Shown one piece after another: positions 20,138 to 29,679 of a stretch of 64,000 nt of DNA; the first letter of the stretch is position 1; every line of letters begins with the position of its first letter. This DNA comes from Hyphomicrobium sp. (GTDB taxonomy: Bacteria > Pseudomonadota > Alphaproteobacteria > Rhizobiales > Hyphomicrobiaceae). A program made the translations under genes and the position numbers. The stretch lies in assembly GCA_013141015.1 (NCBI GenBank), contig JABFRT010000007.1, positions 10,992 to 74,991 of the forward strand. The letters are read 5' to 3'. The notes beneath the pieces were generated by a model. It was not told the origin of the DNA. It saw nothing but the letters and a program-made list of their open reading frames with translations, and did not search any database.

Positions 20138-20596
20138 GTGCGGACGCCAAGAATCGATGGTAAACGGGCAGCTATGGCAACCCCAACCGACAAAATTTGT
20201 TCCGCGCGACGGCGCTTCCGGGCTGAGCGCGCACTCCGCGCCTTTGCCGCCGCAACGCTGCTGCTGGCTGCGCTTCCGGCGCATGCCGCGCCCGATATCA
20301 AACCCTATGACGATAAGCTGCTCCGGCTTGCGGAAATACTCGGCGCGGTCCACTATCTGCGCGAACTTTGCAGCGCCAACGAAGGCCAGTACTGGCGCGA
20401 CAGGATGCGCGAATTGACAGATGCCGAGGGCACTTCCGCTCTGCGCCGCGCCAAACTGGCCCGCGCCTTCAACCAGGGCTATCGCAGCTACAGCCGCACC
20501 TATAATACGTGCAGCCCCTCTGCGCAGACGGTCATCACCCGGTTTCTGGCTGAGGGCACGCAACTTTCCGAAGGCCTCGTCAAAAGCTTTCCCTGA
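20138..20596 (+). CDS. TIGR02301-like exported protein
   Basis: KLLRLAEILGAVHYLRELC...WRDRM.ELT..E..S..RRAKLARAFNQGYRSYSRTYNTCS. Confidence 0.75.
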   Translation: MRTPRIDGKRAAMATPTDKICSARRRFRAERALRAFAAATLLLAALPAHAAPDIKPYDDKLLRLAEILGAVHYLRELCSANEGQYWRDRMRELTDAEGTSALRRAKLARAFNQGYRSYSRTYNTCSPSAQTVITRFLAEGTQLSEGLVKSFP

Positions 20597-20740
20597 ACCC
20601 TGCTGATCACCGCGCCGATTTACTGTGAATTGTTGCAGCGGCGACCTTTTGTTTTTTCCTGTGCTACGTCACAAGGGGGGCGCGGCGGGATAAGCGCCGG
20701 CAGATATTTTCACGACGGCGTCATGAGAGGACGGGGATCT

Positions 20741-20986
20741 ATGCGGTGCTTTGAAGAGTTTGATACCGACAACCCCAATCTCAAAGCCCTGGACCTCATT
20801 CTGGCCGCCTGGGATGAAGGCGTTGATACCGGCGTTCAACCACAGCAGATGGCCTACGCTGCGCTGTTCACGGCGCTGACCGATCTGGTGTCGATCTATG
20901 GCGAAGATGCGGTCGTGCATCTGACGCGCGGTCTCGAAAAGCGCATCGGTGAAGGTGAATTCACGCTGGCGCGCCGCGACCAATAA
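20741..20986 (+). CDS. small conserved hypothetical protein (start uncertain; ORF from 20630)
   Basis: MRCFEEFDTDNPNLKALDLILAAWDEGVDTGVQPQQMAYAALFTALTDLV; purine-rich sequence upstream of ATG. Confidence 0.6.
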   Translation: MRCFEEFDTDNPNLKALDLILAAWDEGVDTGVQPQQMAYAALFTALTDLVSIYGEDAVVHLTRGLEKRIGEGEFTLARRDQ

Positions 20987-21029
20987 GGTCCGGTTCGCCG
21001 CGCCTTGCGGCGCCAGCCATTGCCTGCCG

Positions 21030-21692
21030 TTACAGCTGGCCGCCCTTGGTGATGACTTCCAAAATCAGCAATCCGCCAAAGCCCGCCAGCAGAATGCCGG
21101 CGATCCGGTTGATCAATTGCAGGCGGTTGCCGTCGAGCAAGTGGCGGTAGCGCGAGATCAGCCGCGATAGGCTGATCCACCAGATCATGCTGCCAGCCAT
21201 AATGGCGGCAACCATGAACAGCACATCGATCATCGAATGAACTTCGACATAGGTACTGACGCCGCCGAACACCGTGAAAAGCCCTAGCACCGCGCCTGGA
21301 TTTGTGATGGTCAGGAAGAATGTCTGCGGAATGTCCCAGGCGAAGTCTTTGAGGCTGGCATTCGCACCATCGGCATCGTTTTCAATGCGGATGCGTGGCA
21401 GCGTGACGTAAAGCTTCAAGCCGAACCCGATCAGCGCCAGTCCGCCGATCACCTGTATGATTGCGCGGTTGGATTGCACGGCGCCTGAGATCGCGCCAAC
21501 GCCGAGCCCGGCGAACAATGCAATCAGCCCGTCCCCCAGAACAGATCCGATACCAGCTGCAATTCCGCCCCAGAAGCCGCGTTCAACGGCGCGCTGAATG
21601 CAAAGCACGTTCACCGGACCAACGGGGGCCGCGATCAGAATGCCTATCAGAATCCCGACGGGAATGATAATTGGGTTGGGAAAGTAGTCCAT
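21030..21692 (-). CDS. LysE-family translocator
   Basis: GILIGILIAAPVGPVNVLCIQRAVERGFWGGIAAGIGSVLGDGLIALFAGLG; NPGAVLGLFTVF. Confidence 0.88.
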   Translation of the reverse strand: MDYFPNPIIIPVGILIGILIAAPVGPVNVLCIQRAVERGFWGGIAAGIGSVLGDGLIALFAGLGVGAISGAVQSNRAIIQVIGGLALIGFGLKLYVTLPRIRIENDADGANASLKDFAWDIPQTFFLTITNPGAVLGLFTVFGGVSTYVEVHSMIDVLFMVAAIMAGSMIWWISLSRLISRYRHLLDGNRLQLINRIAGILLAGFGGLLILEVITKGGQL

Positions 21693-21749
21693 CATCCCCT
21701 GCGCTGGTGAACCAGACAACCGGCCCGGCCATCCGTCCGGCGACACCAC

Positions 21750-22406
21750 GTGGCCATCACTGCACAGACATCAGAGATCACGAAGACCATGCGAGGCCAT
21801 CCTCAAGCTCGTGTCGCCGTGACAGCAACGGAATTGTCAGGAACCGCGCCGAAGGCCGACGGTCAGCGAGTCAAAACGACATCGTCGTTGTTAGTGGTAG
21901 TTGCGCTTTGCAGCCTTGTCTATGGCTGGTGCGTGCCCGGCGCGATAGCTGGCGAGCAGCCGTTACCGGCACACGTCGCCGAGACACGCGAGATGATTTT
22001 AGCGGCGGTTCGCGCCGCGTCACTCGAAGACCTTGCGGCTGTCATTGACGCCAGTGCGGTCAAGCCGGATTTCGGACTGGCAAGCGGTGATAATCCGATT
22101 GCCGGCTTGAAGGCATTGTCGGCGGACGGACGCGGACTTGAAATATTGGCGGCACTGCGGGACGTCCTTGACGTCGCACCTGCGACATTGCCGCTCGGCA
22201 AAGACCTGGAAAACAACCTCGTCTACGTGTGGCCTTATCTCGCAGAAAAGCCCCTCGATACGCTGAGCAGCGCCGACGAAATCGAACTCTATCGCCTGAT
22301 GCCGGCAGCCAAGGTCGCGGAAATGCGAGAAAAAAAGCGCTGGATCTGGTGGCGGCTGGCAATTGGAGCGGATGGCTCTCTCCTGCTGTTCAAAAAGATG
22401 CCGTGA
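21750..22406 (+). CDS. uncharacterised exported/anchored protein
   Basis: ORF with hydrophobic segment and coherent conserved-looking C-terminal domain. Confidence 0.5.
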   Translation: MAITAQTSEITKTMRGHPQARVAVTATELSGTAPKADGQRVKTTSSLLVVVALCSLVYGWCVPGAIAGEQPLPAHVAETREMILAAVRAASLEDLAAVIDASAVKPDFGLASGDNPIAGLKALSADGRGLEILAALRDVLDVAPATLPLGKDLENNLVYVWPYLAEKPLDTLSSADEIELYRLMPAAKVAEMREKKRWIWWRLAIGADGSLLLFKKMP

Positions 22407-22527
22407 GGCTTGGGTCTGAAAAACGGGCAGGCGGGCCGGTAACCATAAGCCACAAGGGGGTTGGTCTTGGAGGCCGTCTCTGGTTAATTACGCTTCACAA
22501 GCTACGTTAACAGCAGGGTATAGCGTC

Positions 22528-23307
22528 ATGATGAGACTATCAATTGCCGCCGCCGCACTCGCGGTGTTCGGGATTGCAACACCGGCCAGCGCCTTTCATC
22601 CGTTCGATGACACCTACGGCTATGTGATGCCGCAGAAATTCAAGCGGAACAACAAATCGGAAAAATCCGAAGCCGCGCCCGCATTCGGCTTCAAAGTGAA
22701 GCCAGCAGCCAAGGCCAAGATCAAAAACAACGACAACGACGAAGATTCAAAGCCGCAAAAGAAGGTGGCCAAGAAGGGCCCATCGCAAATGGATGGCGGC
22801 GGTAAGCCAAATATTTCGCCGGTCGCACCACCTACCGTTTCGTTCCCCAACAATTACGGCTCAGGCACTGTGGTCGTCGATACCGCGGGGCGACGCCTGT
22901 ACTACGTGCTCTCGTCGTCGCGTGCCTATCAGTATCCAATCGCGGTTGGCCGTGAAGGGTTCACGTGGTCCGGCACGCAGCCGATCTCGAAGAAGGTCGC
23001 CTGGCCCGACTGGCGCCCGCCGGCGGAAATGCTGGAGCGTAAGCCGGAGCTTCCGGAATATATGACCGGCGGCGTTCGCAACCCGCTTGGTGCCATGGCG
23101 CTTTATCTTGGAAATTCGCTGTACCGCATCCACGGCACCAACGACGCCAAGACCATTGGTCAGGCTGCGTCGTCGGGTTGCATCCGCATGACCAACGGTC
23201 ACGTGATGCATCTCTCAAGCATCGCCAGCGTCGGCACAACCGTGCGCGTTTTGCACAAGCTGCCGAAAAACATCGCCAAGGCCGCCAAGTCGAACAGTGA
23301 CGGCTGA
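22528..23307 (+). CDS. L,D-transpeptidase (YkuD domain)
   Basis: VVVDTAGRRLYYVL...IHGTNDAKTIGQAASSGCIRMTNGHVMHL catalytic HGT/SSGCIRM; Lys-rich linker. Confidence 0.95.
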   Translation: MMRLSIAAAALAVFGIATPASAFHPFDDTYGYVMPQKFKRNNKSEKSEAAPAFGFKVKPAAKAKIKNNDNDEDSKPQKKVAKKGPSQMDGGGKPNISPVAPPTVSFPNNYGSGTVVVDTAGRRLYYVLSSSRAYQYPIAVGREGFTWSGTQPISKKVAWPDWRPPAEMLERKPELPEYMTGGVRNPLGAMALYLGNSLYRIHGTNDAKTIGQAASSGCIRMTNGHVMHLSSIASVGTTVRVLHKLPKNIAKAAKSNSDG

Positions 23308-23313
23308 GACGGG

Positions 23314-23526
23314 CTAGAGCACGAGACTGTAGAGAAGATCGTGTAGCGGCGATGGGCCGTCCATCAGGTTGATGCCCAGCGCCGACTTTACCAGATATAG
23401 GCCAGCCAATACTGGCAAGGCGGCGGCCAACGCCGCACCCGACACGATCATCGCCTCGCCCCAGCTCATCGGCTCGGACGGGGCGATTGCTTTTTGAAAG
23501 GCAACCGGCAGCATAACTTGAGACAT
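23314..23526 (-). CDS. small predicted membrane protein (ORF from 23568)
   Basis: One hydrophobic helix; short ORF. Confidence 0.35.
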   Translation of the reverse strand: MSQVMLPVAFQKAIAPSEPMSWGEAMIVSGAALAAALPVLAGLYLVKSALGINLMDGPSPLHDLLYSLVL

Positions 23527-23590
23527 CCCGCTAAAGACATTCGGCCTGAAGCAAGGCCGGTGCCACATCTATTAACGGGACGTTAAGAGG

Positions 23591-24920
23591 TCAATAGCCC
23601 TCAAGGAAACCCACAGGTTCTCCCGCGGCCGCGCCCAGAATCTGGCCTTCCCACATCACTTTGCGGCCGCGAACGAACGTGCCGGCCGGCCAGCCGGTGA
23701 CGGTTACGCCATCATAGGGTGTCCATCCACACCGGCTCTCAATCCAATCGTTGCGGATCGTTTGGCGGCGCTTCAAATCGACAATCGTCAAGTCGGCGTC
23801 ATAGCCAACCGCAATCCGGCCCTTGCCCCGCAAACCGAATAGCCGCTGCGGACCGTGGCTGGTCAGATCGACAAAGCGTTGCAGGGTCAGGCGACCGGCG
23901 TTGACATGGTCGAGCATGACCGGCACCAGCGTTTGCACACCGGTCATGCCGGAATGGGTGTCAGGGTAGACGTGGTCCTTTTCCTCGCGCGTGTGGGGCG
24001 CGTGATCGGAGCCGAGCACATCGACAACGCCGGATTGCAACGCAGCCCAGATCGCCTGGCGATGGCGCGCATCGCGCACCGGCGGGTTCATTTGCACGTA
24101 AGCGCCAAGCCGCTCATAGCATTCCGGACCTTCAAGCGTCAGGTGATGCGGTGTTACTTCAACGCTGGCGTAATCCTTGTGGTCTTTGAGGAAGTCCATT
24201 TCTTCAGCTGTCGATACATGCAGCACCTGCACGCGTTTTTTGTGTTTCTCAGCGAGACCGACAAGCCGCTTGGTGGCAATCAGCGCCGCTTCCGCGTCAC
24301 GCCATTCATAGTGCGAGACCGGCTCGCCCGTGCGGCGCAATCCCATGCGCGCCTTAAGCCGGCTCTCATCCTCGGCGTGGAAGGACGCGCGGCGCGATAT
24401 TTTGGCGATTATTTTGTCCAGCGTCTCACCATCGTCGACCGGCAGATCTGCTGGTCGACGACCCCATGAACACTTTCATGCCAGCCGAGCCTTCGAGCTT
24501 TTCGAGGCTTGGAATATCGCCGACGTTGTCGCGCGTGCCGCCGGCGAAGAACGCGAAATCGCAGAACATGCGGTGACGGGCGCGGCGCACCTTGTCGGCC
24601 AGCGTCTCGGCATTTGTGGTAAGTGGCTTGGTGTTCGGCATCTCAAACACCGCCGTCACGCCGCCAGCCACCGCCGCGCGGCTGCCCGTCTCCAGATCTT
24701 CCTTGTGCTCCAGCCCCGGCTCGCGGAAATGCACTTGGCTGTCGATCACGCCCGGCAGGATATGCAGCCCGGTTGCATCCAACAACTCGGCCGCCTTTGC
24801 GCTCTTTAAATCGCCGATTGCGGCGATGCGCCCATTGCGGATCGCCAGATCGCGCAAGCCCCGCCCATCGTGATTGACAACGGTTGCGCCGGTGATGATC
24901 AGGTCATAGGTCTCGGCCAT
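23591..24920 (-). pseudogene. pyrC: dihydroorotase, frameshifted (two ORFs 24426-24920 and 23591-24346)
   Basis: N-part DSQVHFREPGLEHKEDLETGSRAAVAGGVT; C-part VLHVSTAEEMDFL, EVTPHHL, GSDHAPHTREEK; skipping one base at 24449 joins ...FMGSSTS|DLPVDDGETLDKIIAKISRRASFHAEDESRL... Confidence 0.88.
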
Positions 24921-24991
24921 GGGCAGGTGTCTCCGGCAGCTTGCGTTCAGCGTCAGTCCCGCATACGTAACTCGCGACGGCTTGGCAATGA

Positions 24992-25933
24992 TTGAGAGAT
25001 GTCATGAGCGCTGCAAAAATCAGCCGGTTGCCCGACCGCGGCGTGGTCAGCGTCACGGGCGCGGATGCGGCAAAACTGCTGCAAGGCTTGGTGACCAACG
25101 ACATCGCGGCCCTTGAGACCAAGCCTGACGACCTTGCCTTTGCGGCAAGCGCCGCCCATGCGGGGCTATTGTCTCCGCAAGGCAAGATCCTGTTCGATTT
25201 TTTTGTTGTACGCACGCTCGACGGTTTTGTGCTCGACGTGGCGCGCGATCAGGCGGCGGCGCTCTCCAAGCGGCTGACAATGTACAAGCTGCGGGCGGAT
25301 GTCACGATCACCGATGTCCCGGAAAATTATGCAGCGCTGGCGCTCTGGGGGCCAAGTGCAATTTCATCGGGACCAACCAAGGGTACGATTGCGTTCGATG
25401 ATCCGCGCGACAGCCGTCTGGGCAAGCGCATATTGGCGGAAGCCCGTTTTGCAACCGACATCGCATCCGCGACCAACGGCCAATTGGTGAGCGACGACGC
25501 CTACCACGCCCACCGGATTGCGCTCGGCGTGCCCGAGGGCGGCAAAGACTACGCCTTGGGCGACGCCTATCCGCATGAAGCCAACTTCGATCTGTTTCAC
25601 GGCGTGTCTTTCACAAAGGGCTGTTACGTCGGCCAGGAAGTGGTGGCGCGCATGCAGAACAAAACCGTGGTGCGCAAGCGCATCGTCAAAATCGCGGGCG
25701 CGGCCCCGCTCACCCCCGGCACGGACATCCTGCTCGGCGAAATTGCGATTGGCCGCACCGGCTCGGGGGATGGCAATACCGGCCTCGCGATGCTTCGCCT
25801 CGACCGCGCGATAGAGGCGATCGATCAAGGCATGCCGCTCACCTCAGGCGGCATCGTCATCACGCCGGACACGGAAGCGCTGGCCCGCTATCGCGTCTCC
25901 GCCGCACACCGTCCATTCCAACCGGGGCTCTAA
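24992..25933 (+). CDS. ygfZ: folate-binding YgfZ/GcvT-domain protein
   Basis: LLQGLVTNDI, LLSPQGKILFDFFV, KGCYVGQEVVARM signature. Confidence 0.92.
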   Translation: MRDVMSAAKISRLPDRGVVSVTGADAAKLLQGLVTNDIAALETKPDDLAFAASAAHAGLLSPQGKILFDFFVVRTLDGFVLDVARDQAAALSKRLTMYKLRADVTITDVPENYAALALWGPSAISSGPTKGTIAFDDPRDSRLGKRILAEARFATDIASATNGQLVSDDAYHAHRIALGVPEGGKDYALGDAYPHEANFDLFHGVSFTKGCYVGQEVVARMQNKTVVRKRIVKIAGAAPLTPGTDILLGEIAIGRTGSGDGNTGLAMLRLDRAIEAIDQGMPLTSGGIVITPDTEALARYRVSAAHRPFQPGL

Positions 25934-25936
25934 GCC

Positions 25937-26545
25937 ATGACGGACACACCGATTGCCCGCTGCCCATGGACCGGCATCGATGATCCGCTCTATGCGCGCT
26001 ACCACGACACCGAGTGGGGCGTGCCGCTGCTCGACGATAAATTGCTGTTTGAAAAAATGATCCTCGAAGGATTTCAATCGGGCCTGTCGTGGCTGACAAT
26101 TCTGAAAAAGCGCGAAAATTTCAGGCAGGCTTTCGACGATTTTGAACCGGCAAAAATCGCCCGCTACGGCAAGCGTGATTTTGATCGCCTGATGAACGAC
26201 GCCGGTATCGTGCGCAATCGCCTGAAGATCGAATCCACCATCGACAATGCGAAAGCCTACCTCGCGCTCTCAAAGCACACGCCGTTTGCGCATTTTGTTT
26301 GGAGCTTCATCGAAGGCCAGCCGCAGCAAAACAAACTGACCTCGTTGAAGGACGCACCGGGACAAACGGACGTTTCAAAGCGCATGAGCAAGGCGCTGAA
26401 AAAGGAAGGCTTCCGCTTCACCGGGCCAACCACGATCTATGCGTTCATGCAATCGAGCGGCATGGTCAACGACCATCTGGTCAGTTGCCCGCGTCATGCG
26501 GCGTGCGCCAAACTTCAAGCCAAACTCAAGGTCCCAGGACGATGA
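25937..26545 (+). CDS. tag: DNA-3-methyladenine glycosylase I
   Basis: RCPWTGIDDPLYARYHDTEWGVPLLDD, FEKMILEGFQSGLSWLTILKKRENFR, DHLVSCPRH. Confidence 0.96.
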   Translation: MTDTPIARCPWTGIDDPLYARYHDTEWGVPLLDDKLLFEKMILEGFQSGLSWLTILKKRENFRQAFDDFEPAKIARYGKRDFDRLMNDAGIVRNRLKIESTIDNAKAYLALSKHTPFAHFVWSFIEGQPQQNKLTSLKDAPGQTDVSKRMSKALKKEGFRFTGPTTIYAFMQSSGMVNDHLVSCPRHAACAKLQAKLKVPGR

Positions 26546-27156
26546 ACGAGCCTTTGCACAGCAAACCGGTGCGCGCCTGGCAACGCATGTTATCAGGCCG
26601 GCGGCTTGATCTGCTTCAGCCCTCACCTGACGACATAGAGATCGAGGATATCGCCCACGGCCTCGCCCGCGTCGCCCGCTGGAACGGCCAGACCACAGGC
26701 GCGCACGCCTTTTCGGTTGCCCAGCATTCCCTGATCGTCACCGATATTTTTGAAAACCTCAATCCGACGACATCGAATGCCGAGCGCCGGGCGGCTCTTT
26801 TGCACGATGCTCCCGAATATGTGATCGGCGATCTCATCAGCCCATTCAAAGCCGCGATTGGCCTCGACTACAAGGCATTCGAGCGACGCTTGCTGGCCGC
26901 CATCCATCGCCGTTTTGATATTCCAGAGACGCTTTCCCCGGTCATCACGAACGCCATCAAAGACGCCGACCGCATCGCCGCTTTCTTTGAAGCGACATGT
27001 CTTGCTGGGTTTTCTATCGAGGAGGGGCGCGCATTTTTTGGGCGCGCTGACGTTAACGGTTCGCTGCGCGACACGCTTCAAACCATCGAACCTCTTCCGG
27101 CGAAAGACGCACACCGCCACTTCATCGCACGCTTTGACGCTCTCGCGCGCATTTAG
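26542..27156 (+). CDS. HD-domain phosphohydrolase (YfbR-like)
   Basis: HAFSVAQHSLIV, ALLHDAPEYVIGDLISPFK, DADRIAAFFEA; ATGA overlap with tag. Confidence 0.9.
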   Translation: MNEPLHSKPVRAWQRMLSGRRLDLLQPSPDDIEIEDIAHGLARVARWNGQTTGAHAFSVAQHSLIVTDIFENLNPTTSNAERRAALLHDAPEYVIGDLISPFKAAIGLDYKAFERRLLAAIHRRFDIPETLSPVITNAIKDADRIAAFFEATCLAGFSIEEGRAFFGRADVNGSLRDTLQTIEPLPAKDAHRHFIARFDALARI

Positions 27157-27266
27157 AATTCCGGCATAAATGCGGCAAAATCCGTTCATTCTGTGCAACT
27201 GTTATTCCGAAAATCGCCATGATCTGACCTTAGCCAGCTACCTGGGGAGCACGGGGATGACATGCA

Positions 27267-28322
27267 ATGAACATGGAACTGTCAGGCAGAGGCAAACCGT
27301 CGCCAGATAAATCGCACCGCGTACTCACACGCGATAAAACAGATCACGACTCCGTCGGCATCGGTCTCAATGCAGCAATTGTTGCGGTGCTCGACAATGA
27401 ACCAGTAGCGCTCGTTGTCCGCAAGGATCCCGATAGCGCAGGTGCTACCGATATGCTTCCGTTCGGGCCATTCAGCCCGCGCGAGCATAGAACGCTCGAA
27501 GGCGGGTTGCGCGCGTGGGTGCGCGATCAAACTGGCCTTGATCTCGGCTACGCCGAACAACTCTATACATTTGCCGATCGCGGCCGCTTGCCGGAACCCG
27601 GTGACGTGGCACCGCACGTCGTATCGATTGGCTATCTGGCGTTGACCGAAGCCAGCGCCGATCACGGCTTGACGCACGGCGTCTGGCGCAGCTGGTATCA
27701 GTATTTTCCTTGGGAAGACTGGCGCCGTTCGCGCCCCGATATCATCGCCAATGAAATCGAGCCACGCTTGAAACTTTGGGCTGAGCGTCCGTCGCCAGCG
27801 GCAACGCCTCAGCGTCCGGTTTCCCGCAGCGACCGCGCCCGCATGTGCTTTGGCCTTGATGGTGCCGCCTGGGACGAAGAAAAAGTGCTCGAGCGCTACG
27901 AGCTGCTCTACGAAGCAGGCTTGATCGAAGAAGCGCTTCGTGATGGGCGCAGCGCCGCGCAAGCTTGGACAGACCGGCCGAAGCTCGGCCTTCCCATGCA
28001 GTCGGACCACCGCCGCATTCTTGCGACGGCAATCGGGCGGACGCGCGCCAAAATTAAATACCGGCCCGTGGTGTTTGAATTGATGCCGCCGGATTTCACG
28101 CTCTATGAATTGCAGAAAACGGTCGAAGCAATCCTCGGGCCGCATCTGCATAAGCAGAACTTCCGCCGCCTCGTCGAAGGTGCGGGTCTCGTCGAGCCAA
28201 CGGGTGATGTCAAAACCCGCACAGGCGGGCGGCCAGCAAAGCTGTTCCGCTTCCGGCGCGAGGTGCTGCTTGAACGTCCGGCTCCCGGCGTGCGCGTCTC
28301 GGCACCGCCCGTACGCAATTGA
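27267..28322 (+). CDS. Nudix-domain/winged-helix transcriptional regulator of NAD biosynthesis (NrtR/NadQ-like)
   Basis: Nudix-like N-terminus with degenerate box; C-terminal FTLYELQKTVEAILGPHLHKQNFRRLVEGAGLVEPTG...GRPAKLFRFR; adjacent to nadABC. Confidence 0.88.
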   Translation: MNMELSGRGKPSPDKSHRVLTRDKTDHDSVGIGLNAAIVAVLDNEPVALVVRKDPDSAGATDMLPFGPFSPREHRTLEGGLRAWVRDQTGLDLGYAEQLYTFADRGRLPEPGDVAPHVVSIGYLALTEASADHGLTHGVWRSWYQYFPWEDWRRSRPDIIANEIEPRLKLWAERPSPAATPQRPVSRSDRARMCFGLDGAAWDEEKVLERYELLYEAGLIEEALRDGRSAAQAWTDRPKLGLPMQSDHRRILATAIGRTRAKIKYRPVVFELMPPDFTLYELQKTVEAILGPHLHKQNFRRLVEGAGLVEPTGDVKTRTGGRPAKLFRFRREVLLERPAPGVRVSAPPVRN

Positions 28323-28437
28323 GATAGGCGTAACTGACGGGCCGCAACCAAATGCACTGGCCCGCAGTTCTGTTGAGCACTCACAGGATGCCTCTGGAAT
28401 TTTCGCCGCAGATACACTAACATAATTGTCACCCAGG

Positions 28438-28456
28438 AATGCTCAGTCAGAGCATT
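28438..28456. promoter_or_regulatory. candidate operator 1 for NadQ/NrtR-like regulator (within 35-bp hairpin 28430-28464)
   Basis: AATGCTC-AGTCA-GAGCATT perfect palindromic arms. Confidence 0.7.
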
Positions 28457-28505
28457 TCTGGGTGAGGCTACCCGGCAAGTGCGCCGGCGTTTGGTACGCA
28501 CTTGA

Positions 28506-28524
28506 TATGCTCGATTCGAGCATA
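28506..28524. promoter_or_regulatory. candidate operator 2 for NadQ/NrtR-like regulator
   Basis: TATGCTC-GATTC-GAGCATA, same half-site and spacing as operator 1. Confidence 0.7.
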
Positions 28525-28556
28525 TGTGGTTCAAGGGTCATTGCGGAGGACGACGC

Positions 28557-29618
28557 ATGGTTGCGCCGGTCGCGGGTACAAAATCATCGGCAATCTCTGG
28601 CAAAGCTGCGCCGCAGCGGCAGTTGAAGTATGCGTGGTCGGCGGCGCTTCAAGCCGAAATGGCGCCGATGTACGAGCGCGTCAAGCACGTCATCACGCCG
28701 ATGGAGTGGCCGCACTATGCAGCCCTGATCAAGTCGATCAATGAGCTGAAAAAAGAGCGCAACGCCGTCATCCTGGCGCACAACTATATGACGCCGGAGA
28801 TCTTCCACTGCGTCGCTGATTTCCGCGGCGATAGCTTACAGCTCGCCAAAGAAGCCGCACGCGTTGACGCCAAAATCATCGTCCAGGCCGGCGTGCACTT
28901 TATGGCCGAAACCTCGAAGCTGCTCTCGCCCGATAAAACCGTGCTCATTCCCGATATGCGGGCCGGGTGCTCACTCGCCGCTTCGATCACAGCCGAAGAC
29001 GTGCGCATGTTGCGTGAAGCCTATCCGGGCGTGCCGATCGTCACTTATGTCAACACATCGGCTGCCGTGAAAGCCGAATGCGATATCACATGCACCTCGT
29101 CGAACGCGGTCAAGGTCGTCGAAAGCCTTGGCGCGCCGCGCGTGTTGTGCATCCCCGATCAGTATTTGGCGAAGTGGGTGCAATCGCAAACCAAAGTGCA
29201 GGTGATCACCTGGAAGGGTGCGTGCGAAGTGCATGAACGCTTCACCGGCGAAGAGTTGACCCGCATGCGCGACGACGATCCGGGCTTGAAGATCATTGCC
29301 CATCCTGAATGCCCGCCCGACGTGATCGCGGCTGCTGATTTCACCGGCTCGACCTCCGGCATGATCAATTGGGTCAAGGACAAGCGGCCGAAAAAGGTAA
29401 TGCTCGTCACCGAATGCTCGATGGCTTCCAACGTCGCTGTCGAAACGCCCGATGTCGAGTTCATCCGTCCGTGCAATCTGTGCCCGCACATGAAACGTAT
29501 CAGCCTCGAGAACATTTACGATAGCCTGCTGCACTTGCAGTATGAGGTGCACGTTGATCCTGACGTTGCCGTCCGCGCCCGCCGCGCCGTAGAACGCATG
29601 GTCAATCTGACCAACTGA
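28557..29618 (+). CDS. nadA: quinolinate synthase
   Basis: [71 protein letters not shown] upstream of ATG 28557. Confidence 0.97.
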   Translation: MVAPVAGTKSSAISGKAAPQRQLKYAWSAALQAEMAPMYERVKHVITPMEWPHYAALIKSINELKKERNAVILAHNYMTPEIFHCVADFRGDSLQLAKEAARVDAKIIVQAGVHFMAETSKLLSPDKTVLIPDMRAGCSLAASITAEDVRMLREAYPGVPIVTYVNTSAAVKAECDITCTSSNAVKVVESLGAPRVLCIPDQYLAKWVQSQTKVQVITWKGACEVHERFTGEELTRMRDDDPGLKIIAHPECPPDVIAAADFTGSTSGMINWVKDKRPKKVMLVTECSMASNVAVETPDVEFIRPCNLCPHMKRISLENIYDSLLHLQYEVHVDPDVAVRARRAVERMVNLTN

Positions 29619-29679
29619 GCTGGACTGAGCCGACCCGACGAAAACAAAGTTCCGTTTCGCTCAAAAAGGGCTGAGCCTC

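Noticed and set aside
24426-24460. Programmed ribosomal frameshifting in pyrC
   Set aside because: No slippery heptamer or stimulatory arrangement typical of programmed frameshifting; mutation or sequencing artefact is simpler
28430-28464. 35-bp hairpin upstream of nadA as a simple intrinsic terminator
   Set aside because: No T-run follows on either strand, and its core matches the second palindrome's half-sites, so an operator role is favoured
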